This document shows, one piece after another, positions 36,543-52,070 of a stretch of 64,000 nt of DNA. Origin of the DNA: Batkoa obscura (taxonomy: Eukaryota > Entomophthoromycota > Entomophthoromycetes > Entomophthorales > Batkoaceae). The stretch lies in NCBI GenBank assembly GCA_030770535.1, contig JASVEC010000001.1:806001-870000 (forward strand). Reading direction: 5' to 3'. Numbering within the stretch: the stretch's first letter is position 1; every line of letters starts with the position of its first letter. The notes beneath the pieces are model-generated. The model was not told the DNA's origin. It worked only from the letters and a program-made list of their open reading frames with translations, and searched no databases. The position numbers and the translations under genes are program-made.

Positions 36543-36761
36543 AGACAGACCAAGTACGTAGCTTGCACCTATTTTCAACCAATAATTTCCAAACACGACA
36601 ATAAAAATAAGTTAACTTTTAAATTTTAGTTTATTTAAATTTTAACTAAAAATGGATGAAAAATTTTAAATTTTTTTGAGTTGGAACCATAGTAATCATA
36701 ATTGGTATTTCGAAAATCAAATAAAAAAAATTAAAATTTTTTTTATAAAATTAACAAATAA

Positions 36762-40265
<3,504 letters not shown>

Positions 40266-40320
40266 ATGAATGGGAGAAAACACTAATAAATAATATTATT
40301 TTATATTTTATTATCTTATA

Positions 40321-40421
40321 TGGGGGTGTTTTTTTTGGCTTCATCACTTTTTCCATTTTTTAAGCACTATTTGAGCAGAAAGATTGTTAGTAAAATTCTT
40401 AAACAAAAGAATACATCTCCA
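40321..40421 (+). mobile_element. Hairpin MITE, copy 10
   Basis: This full-length copy is flanked by TA on both sides, 56 bp after the MUT stop. The open frame is kept. It is followed by copy 11 in the same orientation. Confidence 0.92.
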
Positions 40422-40438
40422 TATATTATTATTTTATA

Positions 40439-40540
40439 TGAGGATGTTTTTTTTTGGTTCCATTATTTTTTCTATCTTTTAAGCGCTATTTAAGTGGAAA
40501 AATTGTTAGTAAAATTCTCAAATACAAAAATACATCCCCA
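40439..40540 (+). mobile_element. Hairpin MITE, copy 11
   Basis: This full-length copy is flanked by TA on both sides and is only 12 bp from the stop of the converging CAP gene. One extra T in the T tract shifts the family's open frame. The sequence TATATTATTATTTTA follows both this copy and copy 10. Confidence 0.92.
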
Positions 40541-40552
40541 TATATTATTATT

Positions 40553-42004
40553 TTAAAAATGATCTGTAATAAAATCCATTTTGAAATTATTACAATTTGT
40601 TGGTGGTAAATCTTTTTGATCTCCTTTGGCTAATAATATAGTCCAATAATGACCTTTTGGTACATACCAAATACCAATAGAACCAAATCCAAGACCAAGT
40701 AATCTTTCTCGATGACCTAATTAAAACAAATTAATAAATAAAATATGAATATATTTAATACTATTATATTATATTATATTATATTATGTTGTACTATATT
40801 AACCTACCTCTATCTCTTAACATTAAACTCAATAATTGATTAACATCTTTTACACCTCTTGCAATATTTTGACCATAAGCTTTCCATTCTAATCCACCAT
40901 CCACTATTTTTTCACCAATAGTAAACCCCCCCTCATTTCCATTAACCAGTCTATTATTAAGAGCCATCCATTCAGTATGATTTCTAGCAATTTCCATTAA
41001 AATCAGATTAGCACCAACAGGTGGTGAACTAGGTAAAGCTTGTTTTCTAGCAAAATTAATAGAACATAAAATTTCCTTTAAATCGAATTTATAATGTTTA
41101 GTATCAATAGAATTATAATCAAAATTGCCATTATACGTTCGTCCACTTCGTGATGTTTTCCATCGTACTATGGGATTATTTCGTAATTTATTTTTTAATC
41201 TCAGGCGTTTACTTTGTTTCGTTAAATTAAATAAGATTGGTGGATATATTTCTTGTTTTTTTATATTTGCTAATGTGGAATAAGTACTATTGATAGGAGT
41301 ATTGTTGATGAATATTGTTGTATTATATATTGTTGTTGAGTTTTCTTTTTCTCTTTTTAATATTTGTTGATTATGTTCTTTTTTTATAAAATTAGTACAA
41401 TCTGGTAAGATAATTGGATAAGGTGATTTAGTTAATATTATATTTAATGATTTTAATTTAAAAGAATAGCTTAAACCTATATGAGTATAACTAGGTTCTA
41501 ATATTAAATTTTTGGCTTCTATAAAGATAATATTAGTATTATTATTATTAATTATTAATTATTATTGATTTTATTTTACCTTGATCATTCCAAATAGCTA
41601 ATAACCCTTCTTCTGTATTATTAATGTTTTTTAATAAAATAGTACCCGCTTTAAACCATAATATATTATTAATATTTAATTGATTTAAATAAGTTTGATT
41701 AATTATACTATTATTCAAAGTTATATTGAACGAGTTATCTAAATTGTATTCAGCTACTTTATTTAAAGATCTAAAAAAATTTAAGATTAATATTAAAGTT
41801 CGATTCTGTATTTATTAAAACCTACTTATAACTCCCTAAAGGCAACCTTAATTTTGGATCTAAAGTTCTTATTTCATTTAATAAACAATGATACCTTGAT
41901 AATTCAAATTCTTCTTTTTTAAATAAAATATTATTAGATATTGAAATGGAATGGATTGTTATGAACATTGACAACAGTATACTTAATTGATAAAATAATT
42001 GCAT
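40553..42004 (-). CDS. Secreted protein with two CAP (SCP/PR-1-like) domains
   Basis: Four exons (42004-41826, 41770-41580, 41518-40808, 40716-40553) give 414 residues. A signal peptide, MQLFYQLSILLSMFITIHS, opens it. A first, weak CAP-like half reads CLLNEIRTLDPKLRLPLGSY, then LAIWNDQ and NLILEPSYTHIGLSYSF (the 'N.L.p.yt..G.' motif). A second half is clearer: ILCSINFARKQALP, ANLILMEIARNHTEWM, YGQNIARGV, HRERLLGLGFGSIGIW and GHYWTILLA. Usual CAP His/Glu residues are partly retained in the second half only. CAP proteins are secreted and bind lipids or act in host contact, but the role here is unknown. The stop codon nearly abuts a MITE. Confidence 0.7.
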
Positions 42005-43002
42005 TGTGTTTTTACTTTGGATACTAACATAATAAAGTAATAACAATTCTTATTTATTTATTTTTTTTTCCAAAAGTTCCTCAATTGCTTATCTTACTTT
42101 GATAACATTTATTGGCTATTTATTAAATTAAGAAATTACTTCTATTTTTACCAAATGGGGTAACTCAATTTAATTTGAGTTAATTGATTTAAAATTGGAA
42201 AATTAAGATGGACTAATTTGAAAATTATATAATTTAAAACTTATTAATTATTAGCTTTATCTAAGATTATAATATTATATATTATAATTATTTTTATTTA
42301 AAAACATACTATTTTATTATATAATTAAATTTTAAACTTTATATACATCCTCAGCTTTTTATTGCAAAACATTTTTTTATTTTTTTTAACAATATTAAAT
42401 ATTATTTTAATATAAGTATTTATTTTTTTTGTTTATATTTTTTTTCTTTTTTATTACTATTTATATACCTTTATATTTTATTAAATAACTATTTTTTATA
42501 TTCTATAAACTTTTTTATAAACTTCCAGATTTTTTAACTAATATAAAACAGCTAAGCTTCAAGTATTAAATTTTATATATTCCAAATTAAACAGTTATAT
42601 GTTAAAATAATAAAAGTTATATTAAAGTATTAAATGCTTAACTAAATGAAACAGCTATAGACTTAAAATAAAATATCTTTAAATTTAAATAAGTTTTATA
42701 ATATAAAAATAAAAAATTATATAAATTGAAATTATATTAACTATAATTTAATTTAATTTTTACTTTGTTCTGGTTTTGCTTTTTAATGTAATATGAAGTC
42801 AAAAAATGATGCATAATATGTTATTTTATCTCTGATAATAAATTATTAACTATACATACTCTTAATAAATCATCAAAAAAAGTATTTAAACAAACTAGAA
42901 GCAAATTTAATTTTGAAATTGACTTGTTTTTTTTCAGCTACTAAAATTGGCTTTAGTAAAAAATTATTAGTATATAATTATATGCACTTTCAAGGCCACT
43001 AA
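42005..43002. other. AT-rich intergenic region
   Basis: This is about 1 kb of very AT-rich sequence between the CAP gene start and the tRNA. It has long T and A runs and no gene or repeat family that I can identify. Confidence 0.5.
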
Positions 43003-43084
43003 GGCACCTTGGCGGAGTGGTTAACGCGGAGCCCTGCTAAGGCTTTTCCCTTTGGGAGCGCAGGTTCGAATCCTGTGGGTGTCG
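43003..43084 (+). tRNA. tRNA-Ser(GCT)
   Basis: This is an 82-nt class II tRNA. The acceptor stem is GGCACCT with GGGTGTC, and the discriminator base is G as required for serine. The anticodon loop is CTGCTAA with GCT at 43036-43038, reading AGC/AGT. A long variable arm (TCCC-TTT-GGGA) and a T arm GCAGG-TTCGAAT-CCTGT complete the fold. There is no intron. Confidence 0.95.
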
Positions 43085-43475
43085 GTTGATTGGTAACCTC
43101 TTCTCAAGGTTCTAACCATTGTATTAAAAATATAGGTTTTATTTCTGTTTTTTTAACTAAAGTGGTTATTTTGAACAGGTTTCATTTAATACAATTTACA
43201 TAATCAAATATTTATTCTATTACATTGTGCACATTAAATATCGTTAACTCTAATCATTAATTAAGAAAGCAATGTAAACATTGCTTTGGAATCCTTAAAT
43301 ATTTTTAAGCCTTTTTACATATAACTAAGTTTAAACTATTAAATATACCTTTCAACATAAAGATTGGAATTGTTATAATATTTCAATATCTTAGATTTAT
43401 ATTATTATCAAAAAAGCAAATTTATTGTTCAAAATTTGACTATTTAAAATCTTAATTTTATTAAATAACATACTT
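43085..43475. other. Spacer after tRNA-Ser
   Basis: This is AT-rich, and nothing is recognised beyond the 3' flank of the tRNA and the 3' side of the BRCT gene. Confidence 0.5.
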
Positions 43476-45935
43476 TTACTCAATTTGTTTCAAATTTTCT
43501 TTCTCTTTTTCCATTTCTCTTTTTTTTCTTTCAGCTTCCTCTTTCTTGTCATAATAGCGGTTCATATTATCTAGTAACTCTTTTTTTTTGAGTTCCTGCT
43601 CCTTGTTATAATAAAAGATGGGTTGACTTGGGGGTAAAGGTTCTAATATGATAGGTTTAGTTATAACTTTAACTGGCTCAACTATGGGGTTAGCTTTCAT
43701 ATTCCGCCTCCTTTCTTCTTCAGCCTCTCGAGCCTCTTGAGCCTCAAAAATCGCTCTTTTTTTATGCGATTCTTTAAAGTGAAATTCAATGTTATCAATG
43801 AAATCTTGCACCTTTGGTGGCAACTTAACTATTCCAGTCACTTCATTTTTTTCTTTGCCTAGTTCTTCCACTGCTTTATCTGAATTAATGGCAATTTGAT
43901 TTTGATTCTGGTTTTCTATGCTTGATGGTAATGCTTCTAAATTAACATCTTGGTTTAAAATATTCGAGTTGACTGATTGATTATTTTGGGATACAACTAA
44001 ATTAGTTTGGGTTTTTGCTGTTACCTGTCCATCAAAATTCAATAAAGAAGAAGTTTTACGATAAAACTCAGTGGTATGGGGGAATTGAGCTTCGTCCAAA
44101 TGATCGCCCTGTTGGTAACATTCAAAGATCCAAGCATGGGAAACAATCTTCACATCATTTTCTTTGGCTTTTAGGAAATCGTTGAATTTTTCCTGCTTGC
44201 ATCTACTAGAGTGAATAAAGTGAGTACATTTTTCTGGTTCAAAGTTAACAACGTATTTTGCTCCCATCAATCGTGCTAATGGCCCATACTCTGGTATTAA
44301 ATGGCTAATCCTGGGACTAAAAAATAAGGTACAACCTTTCAAATAATCTCCTTTTGATTTTAATCTGGATAAATTTTTTATTTTTCCGGATGGATCCAAG
44401 ATTATACTTTGCATTTCATTGACAAGCCCACTAACTATTAAATGTTAATATTGTTTTACTTATTTATTATAGCATTACTTTCAGTACTACCATTTGACTT
44501 CGGAACATCTTGTTTTAAACCTGATTTTGATAGTTTGTTGGCTGGTTTAGCCAATTCAACTCTAATTTCATCAATAGTTTCATCGTCTATTAAATGTTAA
44601 TATAATATCACTTTGAGTACTTTATGGTTCACCTCCAGTACTATTAGGGATCTCAGAAACTTCCCGGTTTAAACTCGTTCTTTCTGGTTTTTTGGCTATT
44701 CTGAATCTTTCTAATTTATGGGGTGATGAAGCAGCCCTAGGGAGTGTACGCTTGACACGAGATGAATTTTCTGGATCAATAGATTCAGGGGGTGGAACCC
44801 TTTTTTGAACTCTATTATATGCCCCTTTATTCACAATAGCTTCTAAAACGTATGGGTGGTTAAGATCTCTCTATGAAAAAACAATTAATTTCTATAAAAT
44901 ATATGGTAGATAACAATACTGTTTCAGTTACTCTATAAAGCCACTCTTCAGCTATAATGAACATATTCGATTTCAAGGCAGCATTATATTTATCACCTGT
45001 AAACTTTGCGCAAATCAAATGGGTATTTCTAGTTGAAAACCCATGTGTGAATTTTCCGCCTAAACAGTGTTAATATCATTAATTAATATTGAAAAATTAA
45101 ATTACCTAAATACATTATAATAGTACATAGTTGCCTCTTTTTGATGGTCGTAAATCCAGTGCAAGCAAAGATATAGTTCTCAAATTCTAAAATTTATTAG
45201 CGAATGTTTAAATAGTATTTTAAAAATACCTTTGATAGCGTCGATCTTTTTTCTTGGCAAAAACAGGAAATTTTGCTGCGGATGATGAATAACAAATTCC
45301 TGATAATAATTAGTTGATCTTTAGAATCTCAAAGTAAATTTACATCATAACAGCATTCCAACCAAGCGTAAGTAACAGTAGCCACATTTTCATTGTTTTG
45401 AAAGTTGAAATCTGAGTCTTCGGATAAACTAAAAATATTATTAATGAAATCGAAACATCAATAACTACTGCTAACCTTGTTGTAGGAAGTACAATAAACT
45501 TAGGGAACATACAATATTCCTTTTTTACCATCGTGCCCCCCATAAAATTAATCAAAGATATGACTTCAGTTTTCTAAATAACAATTATTAACGTTATTTC
45601 TAAAATACAAACTATATACTTTAGCTCTTGAATTTTCCACTTCTTCATACCCATGAAGTGAAAAATTACAACCTTTAAACATAATAGAACGGATCTCTCT
45701 GTAAAAATATGCGTTGATTAATTTGACTGTCTAAAATTAAAATGATGGCTTACTTATTCGTTTTATTGGTGTTTTTTGTTTTAAATTTTATTGGGAACTG
45801 TAACATGAACCGTTTCCAAAACTGAGAACTAATACCATCCGTTGAAGTATTGACAGTATTGTTTTTTTTGTAAGGAACGGAGCCATTTCGTTTGATCTCT
45901 TCTCTGTTGATTTCGATACTGTTGAGCCATTCCAT
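43476..45935 (-). CDS. TopBP1/Dpb11/Rad4-like BRCT-domain protein
   Basis: Ten exons (45935-45754, 45698-45620, 45573-45476, 45428-45344, 45299-45230, 45186-45106, 45059-44932, 44870-44633, 44586-44460, 44430-43476) give 680 residues. BRCT 1 starts at MFKGCNFSLHG with MGGTMVKK and ATVTYAWLECC. BRCT 2 is FENYIFACTGF..MYLGGKFTHGFSTRNTHLICA..GDKYNAALKSNMFIIAEEWL, matching the TopBP1/Rad4 BRCT pairs that bind phosphorylated partners. A basic linker follows. A third BRCT is LKGCTLFFSPRI..LMGAKYVV..CTHFIHSS..VKIVSHAWIFECYQQG. The last ~90 residues form a charged coiled coil. Dpb11/Rad4 proteins have four BRCTs, so this is either a reduced homologue or another BRCT scaffold. It shares a 464-bp divergent promoter with U2A'. 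Confidence 0.7.
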
Positions 45936-46399
45936 CTTGTAAATTTGAAATTAAAACTGAGTTTCATATTTTTGGTAAATTTTGAAAATATTACCAAACT
46001 ATTCTTTTTGATTTGATCAGCATTTTTAAAATGAGGGTACTTGATTCAATACAGTTTTTAAATCAGTTTAAAAGAATAGACACTATGAGACTACTAATTG
46101 TTATTAATATAAAGCAATATACTCAAATTTATATATATAAAAAAAGGAACTAATTCTTGTCTTTGATATTTATAAACGTAAAAAAGGACCATTAATATTT
46201 CATTAATCAAAGCGTAATAACGGGTATAAAATAAAGTTTAAGCAAAGGTCAACTTTAAATGATTTAGAAACTGTAGCATTTTTTTAAAAATCTTACAAAC
46301 TCAATATCGAAAATTCAAATGCAATTTAATTGGATGAATACTTTGAATATCATACCTATTTTTAATTTTCAACTCTATCTTTTAAAATTATTAAGAAAA
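45936..46399. other. Divergent promoter region, BRCT gene / U2A'
   Basis: This short spacer between two divergent start codons must hold both promoters. An in-frame stop precedes the BRCT gene ATG, supporting that start. No clear motif is seen. Confidence 0.45.
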
Positions 46400-47293
46400 A
46401 TGAGATTAACAGTCGATATAATCAATGAAAGTGAATGTCGAATTAACCCATTAAAAGATCGTGAACTTTATTTAAGAGGTAAACTAAACAAATTAAATAA
46501 TAATGGTAGCAAATATTAATTCATCTTTCCAGGTTTAAAAATCCCCGAAATTGAAAATTTTGGTTCTACAAAAGTAAGTGTATTAATCTAAGCTATAGGT
46601 AAAAATATAACACCTATATTCCAGGACTTAAACGACAGTATTGACTTAAGCGATAATGATTTATTACAATTGGGCAACTTTCCTTTATTACCTCGGTTGA
46701 AAAAATTATACTTAAGCAACAATCGTATCAGTATCATAGACCCCTTAATTGCTAAGCAGTTACCAAATTTAAATACATTAATATTAACAAATAATCAAGT
46801 GAGCGGTTTGGAGTATCTACTACCATTGAAAGAAATGAACAAATTAGAACATTTAAGTTTGATTGGGAATCCAGTGGTGAATTTAAATTATTATCGATTG
46901 TTTTGTATCTTTTTATGTAAGAAAATTAGGTTCGTTGACTTTCAAAGAGTTAAGGATGAGGTAAGTCTAAAAATAATCATTTTTTGATATTGATATTGGT
47001 ATTAAGTTTAACTCATAGGAAAGAAAACAAGCAAATAGTTTATTCTTAAATGAAAAAGGAGAGTTTAGTTCTATTGCTTTGGGTATCATTAATAAAGTAC
47101 CTGCTAAAACCTTTGAAGCTAATACAATTGCCACACAAAACAGTAAGTTTTTTTAACGTTTGTTAATCATTTTATCTTAATTCATTAATTATTTTTAGAT
47201 GAAATTAAAAATACAAGTGCCCTTCAATCTTTGACTGAAGAGGAGCAAAAAAGAATTCAAGCTTCTTTAAATAAAGTTTCTAATTTGGTTTAA
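46400..47293 (+). CDS. LEA1: U2 snRNP protein A' (Lea1)
   Basis: U2A' is a leucine-rich-repeat protein of the U2 snRNP that pairs with U2B'' and stabilises U2 in branch-site recognition. Five exons (46400-46478, 46533-46573, 46625-46960, 47019-47142, 47199-47293) give 224 residues. The N-terminus MRLTVDIINES...NPLKDRELYLRGLKIPEIENFG is diagnostic. LRRs follow: IDLSDNDLLQLGNFPLLPRLKKLYLSNNRI, LNTLILTNNQVSGL and LEHLSLIGNPV. The cap is YYRLF..KKIRFVDFQRVKDEER. The length is close to the human protein's. Confidence 0.93.
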
Positions 47294-47385
47294 GATAAAT
47301 AAAAATAATAAAATAAAATAAAAATATCTATGTTAAAATGTTTTTCTTTTTATTTAAATAATAATAAATCAGCCAAATAAAAGTT

Positions 47386-50359
47386 TTATTCCAAAGATCG
47401 AACGCCATCTGTACTTGATCTATTTTCATCAGTTTGGTCATTATCTACATCCAATAACAACTCATCTTCATCTTCAGCAATGTATAATACATCAGTGCTA
47501 ACATTAGCATCACTCTCCCTCCTATCACCCCCCTCATCATCATGATAATGTTCACCATTATCATCATCTTCGTCATCCAACTCTTGTAACTGATAATCGT
47601 GTTCTTCATCATTTAGCAAAGACATTTCTCTCATCTGTTGATCTCTAAAAGGTTGATTTTTATATCTGTAAAATAGCATAATACTTAACACAATCAGTAC
47701 AACAAAACATAACAATAAGATAACATAGATCATAAAATTGTTCTGACCTTGGCCTAAAGAGTTAAGCTGAGATAATAATTGGCTATTATACTGGTCTTTC
47801 TCTTTTTGTTGGTCTACTTCTTTAAGTTTTTCATTGCCTTGATTTATTACTTTCTCTGTGTTCACTGGGGCTTGTTTACCATCTTCAGTAGCCGTTGGAA
47901 CCACACTACTCTCTATACTCTCCTTTGTCAAAGCAGTCTCAGCCTTATCAAGTGTCATCGTCCTTGTTAGGAAAACATCTTTTGTAGACTCAGCACTCGC
48001 AGTAATATTACTAGGTAAAACATAACTAACTACCTTTGATGGTATTCCACCATTTACTCCAGATACAGCTACCTTTTCTTTCTCCTTTTTATTATCTTCA
48101 TGTATAATTGTAGGTCTATCATTATTATCATTTTCTAAAGGTATAGTACTATCTCCATACAATGTCATATGCCAGCTTATAAAATCCCCAATAGCAAATG
48201 GATCTTTAATATCTTTAACTCTCAATTTCCACTCTCCGTCAGCTGGTTCATCCCTAAAAACAATAACTTAAATTTAACATTCTATTATATTATTATAAAT
48301 TATTACCAATGTTTCACAGTCATAAAAGTCCAATTTGGGAACCCTTGATCGCTATTATCTTTTAATCTAGGTACACAAATCTCTGAAACAATACCATTAG
48401 GAGATATCAAATCAATAGCAATGTCTGATCTCCTGCTATGAATAATGTTCACAGTAACAGTCACATGTTCTAAAGACTTAAGCTTCCCATTGTTTAAATC
48501 CTCTTTTTTGATGACTGTTGAAGACAGAATACCTTCATGATCTTGAGGTATTCTTTGTTGTACCATAATAGTAGGTGTAGTTAATTTCATTTGCTGGTTT
48601 TTGCTAGTAAAATTCATAGCATGATGAACATATTTATAACCGTCTACTTTGCCGTATCCATATTTTGGACTGTACCATCTTCCCATCCATGTTTTACTCC
48701 AGCTTTCGTCTTGTAAATTTACTGGGACTGCTGCTTGTACTGAAATATGTTGAAAATCGCGCCAGGTAAGATCAGGTCTTTTTTGAAGTGCTAACGCTAT
48801 AATACCTGCCATCATCGGTGCTGCTGCGGATGTACCGCCATGCGAATCCGTACATTGACTATGCCAAGAGGAGGAAGTATACTAAAATAAATTAATATCA
48901 AATATGATAAAAAAGGTAGAACTCATTACAATTCTAGCTCCAAAATTACCCGAAGAATAGGCGGTAATCATCATTGCAGTACACGCTTCTGAATAAGCTG
49001 GATGTTGGTTTTTAGCATCTACAGAGCCGACGGTAATGGAATAGATAGAATTCGTATACCCATCGAAGTTACAGTTATCCCCATTGATACCACCGTTACC
49101 ACTAGCAAATACAAAGATGCTACCTTTTTTTTGCCTACCATTTTCAGCTCCATTTTTAATTGCTTCTTCCACTATCTTTGGTGGTCGATCCATAGCTAAA
49201 CCATCATCTGGTGGTCCCCAAGAACAGGAATATATCTGATTAATCTGATATTTATAATTGATTGCAATAGCCTCTGCATCATCTGTTATTTCTTTGGATA
49301 ATACACGTATCCCTTTATAATAAATTAAACGTTATAAGATAAATTAGATATTATTATGTTTGTTTTTACCTGATACTTTTGACTCATAAGCAATCCCAAC
49401 CCCACAATCATTATTACGTATACCAGCAATTTGACCAGCACAACGGGTGCCATGAGTATCTTCGTCCAACATTGGCATTGGTAATGGTCGTTCATCATTA
49501 AAATCATATGAACCTTCAGCGAACTAATGAGTGGAATTTGTAAGCATTAAAATAAAAATTATTAGTGTTTTTAATTACAAAATTTTCTTTAATATCTCGG
49601 TGTTCATAATCAATACCTAGTAAAAAAATAAATTTAATTCTAGTTTTTGACTTAATTGAACCGTTTATCTACCGTCATCTACAATAGCAACAATAACTCC
49701 TTTACCAGTGATACCTTTAACAATTGAAGTATTAAACACTTTATTTATAAAAATCAATCAAAATATTATCTACCTTCCTCCCATAACTTTACAACATTTA
49801 AATCGTTTCCTTCATCCTCTTGATTATGCTAAAAAAAAGGCATAAATAATAATTTCAAGAACAAATTTAACCTCTAACTTACAAAATGCCACTGTTTAGG
49901 AAACCCCGGGTCTCTTATGCCCAACAAAGCATACCTTGTCGTATTCAATTCTTTTACCTTGCTCGGTCTACCTTTTCCTACCGGCCCTCTTTTCACTCTT
50001 AATTTAGGCACTTGTAAGTTAAATTCTGAGATACCATTGTTTTCTAGTTGACTCCTTTTGGATTTATTGGTCTTGTATAATAATGAATGTAATGGGTCCT
50101 TATTCAAATTGATCTGCTTGTTTCGCAAAAATAAATGGTAGTCTTTTAGTTCTCCTACAGGGCCTACATAGCTTAGATTGTAACGTTTAGCAAGTTCTAA
50201 CGGAGTCTGGGTTGAATCTAGCTTTAATGTGTAGTAGTTGTTTAACTTGTGGTTGTAATGATGCTGGTGGGTACTTGCTTCAGTACAGACAATCGAAATA
50301 AAGAGTAAGGATAATAGTGGATAAAAATGCCATTTTAACGGGTTTAATGGGGTTAACAT
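47386..50359 (-). CDS. KEX2: Kexin-type proprotein convertase (Kex2)
   Basis: Kexin is the late-Golgi endoprotease that cuts after dibasic sites in secreted precursors. Eight exons (50359-49883, 49828-49774, 49738-49673, 49616-49579, 49523-49370, 49312-48930, 48881-48307, 48253-47386) give 871 residues. A signal anchor-like start ([17 protein letters not shown]) and a prodomain end at RVKR, residue 124, the likely autoprocessing site. The subtilisin triad is Asp198 (IVDDG), His236 (HGTRCAG) and Ser409 (HGGTSAA), with oxyanion Asn336 (ASGNGG). A P domain follows ([22 protein letters not shown] end). Then come a Ser/Thr-rich stalk, one membrane helix ([20 protein letters not shown]) and a long acidic cytosolic tail suited to Golgi sorting. 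Confidence 0.95.
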
Positions 50360-51092
50360 TAGATACAAGGATATAATAAATAGAATATTTTTTTAATAAA
50401 AAGTATATAATTTAATTGATTTTTATAGAATAGTTAAAATAATTTATTCAGTTTAAGCTTATTGGTAGATTTATAATTTAACATGCTTTTTGAACCTTCA
50501 ACTCCAACTTGATTTTTCATAATAAGCAAATGATAAATTTGGTTGCAAATTTCAAATTTTTTTGATTGTTAATTTACCGAGGTTTATACTGTGAATTTAA
50601 AAAAGCAAGCATTATTAAAGTCAAAAGAAATAGCTTTGAACAGATAAAGACAGTCAAAAAATAGTAATTAATCATTAATAAGTTTAATGAATTTATTGAA
50701 TTAAAATAATTGCTATCAAATACTCGATAAATCAGAATTTATTTTTAAAAGTAGTTGAATATAATGAATGATATGTTGACGAATGATTAGTTGAGCAAAA
50801 AATAAAGTAGAAAAAAGTGACTAAACACATCAGTAATTTAGAACAAAAACTCTTACATAAAGATTAAGCTAATAAAAAACAACAACGGTCAACTTAAAAA
50901 GTGCAAAAAGGATAAAACTGCAAAAAAATCAAAAGTTCTATAATTTACTTAATAGTATTGCACCAATTAATAAATTCAAAATTCAACAAAGATTTAGAAA
51001 TTTTATAAAAACAAGTAATTATTGAAAAAATTCATTTATATAAGTTTTTAAGTTTGAATATTTTTAAAAAAATAGAAAAAAAAGAAAGTAAT
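50360..51092. other. Divergent promoter region, kexin / eIF4E2
   Basis: This AT-rich spacer lies between two divergent genes. No element or repeat was recognised. Confidence 0.5.
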
Positions 51093-51958
51093 ATGGCAAT
51101 CCAAGGCGTCATACCATCAACGGGAAGTAAATTAGTACAATTAGAAAAGAATGTATCGAATTCGAATGGTAACTTGGTGACAAACTCTAACTCTAACAAT
51201 AGTGTAGCACCTACTACAGCTACAGTAAACTCAGAAATTCATCCATTACATTATACTTGGACCTTTTGGTTTATGCACCGTCCCCCAGGCCAAAAGATTA
51301 CTAACTATGAAGAGTCGATGAAAAGGATCGCTTCTTTTTCTTCTGTAAGTTTATAATAATTTTATTAGATTAATGATCATGGTATTAATATTGATAATAA
51401 TATTATAGATTGAAGATTTTTGGGCCGTGTATTCTCACCTACGTCGTCCAAGTGATTTGCCCACCATCTCCGATTATCATCTATTTAAACATGGGGTAAG
51501 GCCAGTTTGGGAGGTAAGAGATTAATGATTTCTCTAAAAGAGATAGAAGTGTGTTTATTAAAAATCATAAATTTATAGGACCCAGAAAACATAACTGGAG
51601 GCAAATGGTTAATCCGAATAAAGAAAGGTTTAGCTTCACGTTATTGGGAAAGTTTAGTGTTAGCTATTATCAGTGATCAATTTGAAGTTGGTAATGAAGT
51701 TTGTGGAGCTGTGCTTTCAATAAGATTAAATGAAGATATTATTTCCGTTTGGAACAAAACGGCTAAAGACCAAGAGATTACTGGGAAGATTAGGTAATTC
51801 TTATGCTTCATTTTAATTGAAGTTGTTTAATGTATGCTTTTTTATTTAGAGATACTTTGAAAAAGGTACTTGAACTTCCAGCAGAAACAGTCATTGGTTA
51901 TAAAACCCATGATGATGCTCTTAAAGATAATTCTAGTTTTCGTAATACCACTTTATAA
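51093..51958 (+). CDS. EIF4E2: eIF4E class II cap-binding protein (4EHP/eIF4E2)
   Basis: 4EHP binds the mRNA cap but not eIF4G, and so represses translation of selected mRNAs. Four exons (51093-51344, 51409-51513, 51579-51793, 51850-51958) give 226 residues. The core aligns closely with human 4EHP: HPLHYTWTFWF, YSHLRRPSDLP, SDYHLFKHGVRPVWEDPEN, GGKWLIRIKKGLASRYWESL, FEVGNEVCGAVLSIR, EDIISVWNKTA and the C-terminal KDNSSFRNT. The second cap-sandwich Trp of class I is a Tyr here (NYEES), the class II hallmark. The N-terminal ~50 residues are Asn/Ser-rich and disordered. ATG 51093 is the first in-frame Met. Confidence 0.93.
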
Positions 51959-52070
51959 ATAAAAACTAAAATTTTAACTAGCTTAAATTACTACTAAAAG
52001 AAGTAGAAAACATTGCTTATTTTATGTTTAAAATTTAAAATTAATGGTTTATATTTTATTATTATGATTT

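Larger units (their letters stand above)
35454..36761. other. Intergenic region with LTR fragment, octamer repeat and hairpin
   Basis: This AT-rich region lies between the S41 gene and MUT. It holds the LTR fragment at 35935-36272, an adjoining GTTTATTT run and a strong hairpin at 36488-36542. No gene is seen. Confidence 0.6.
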
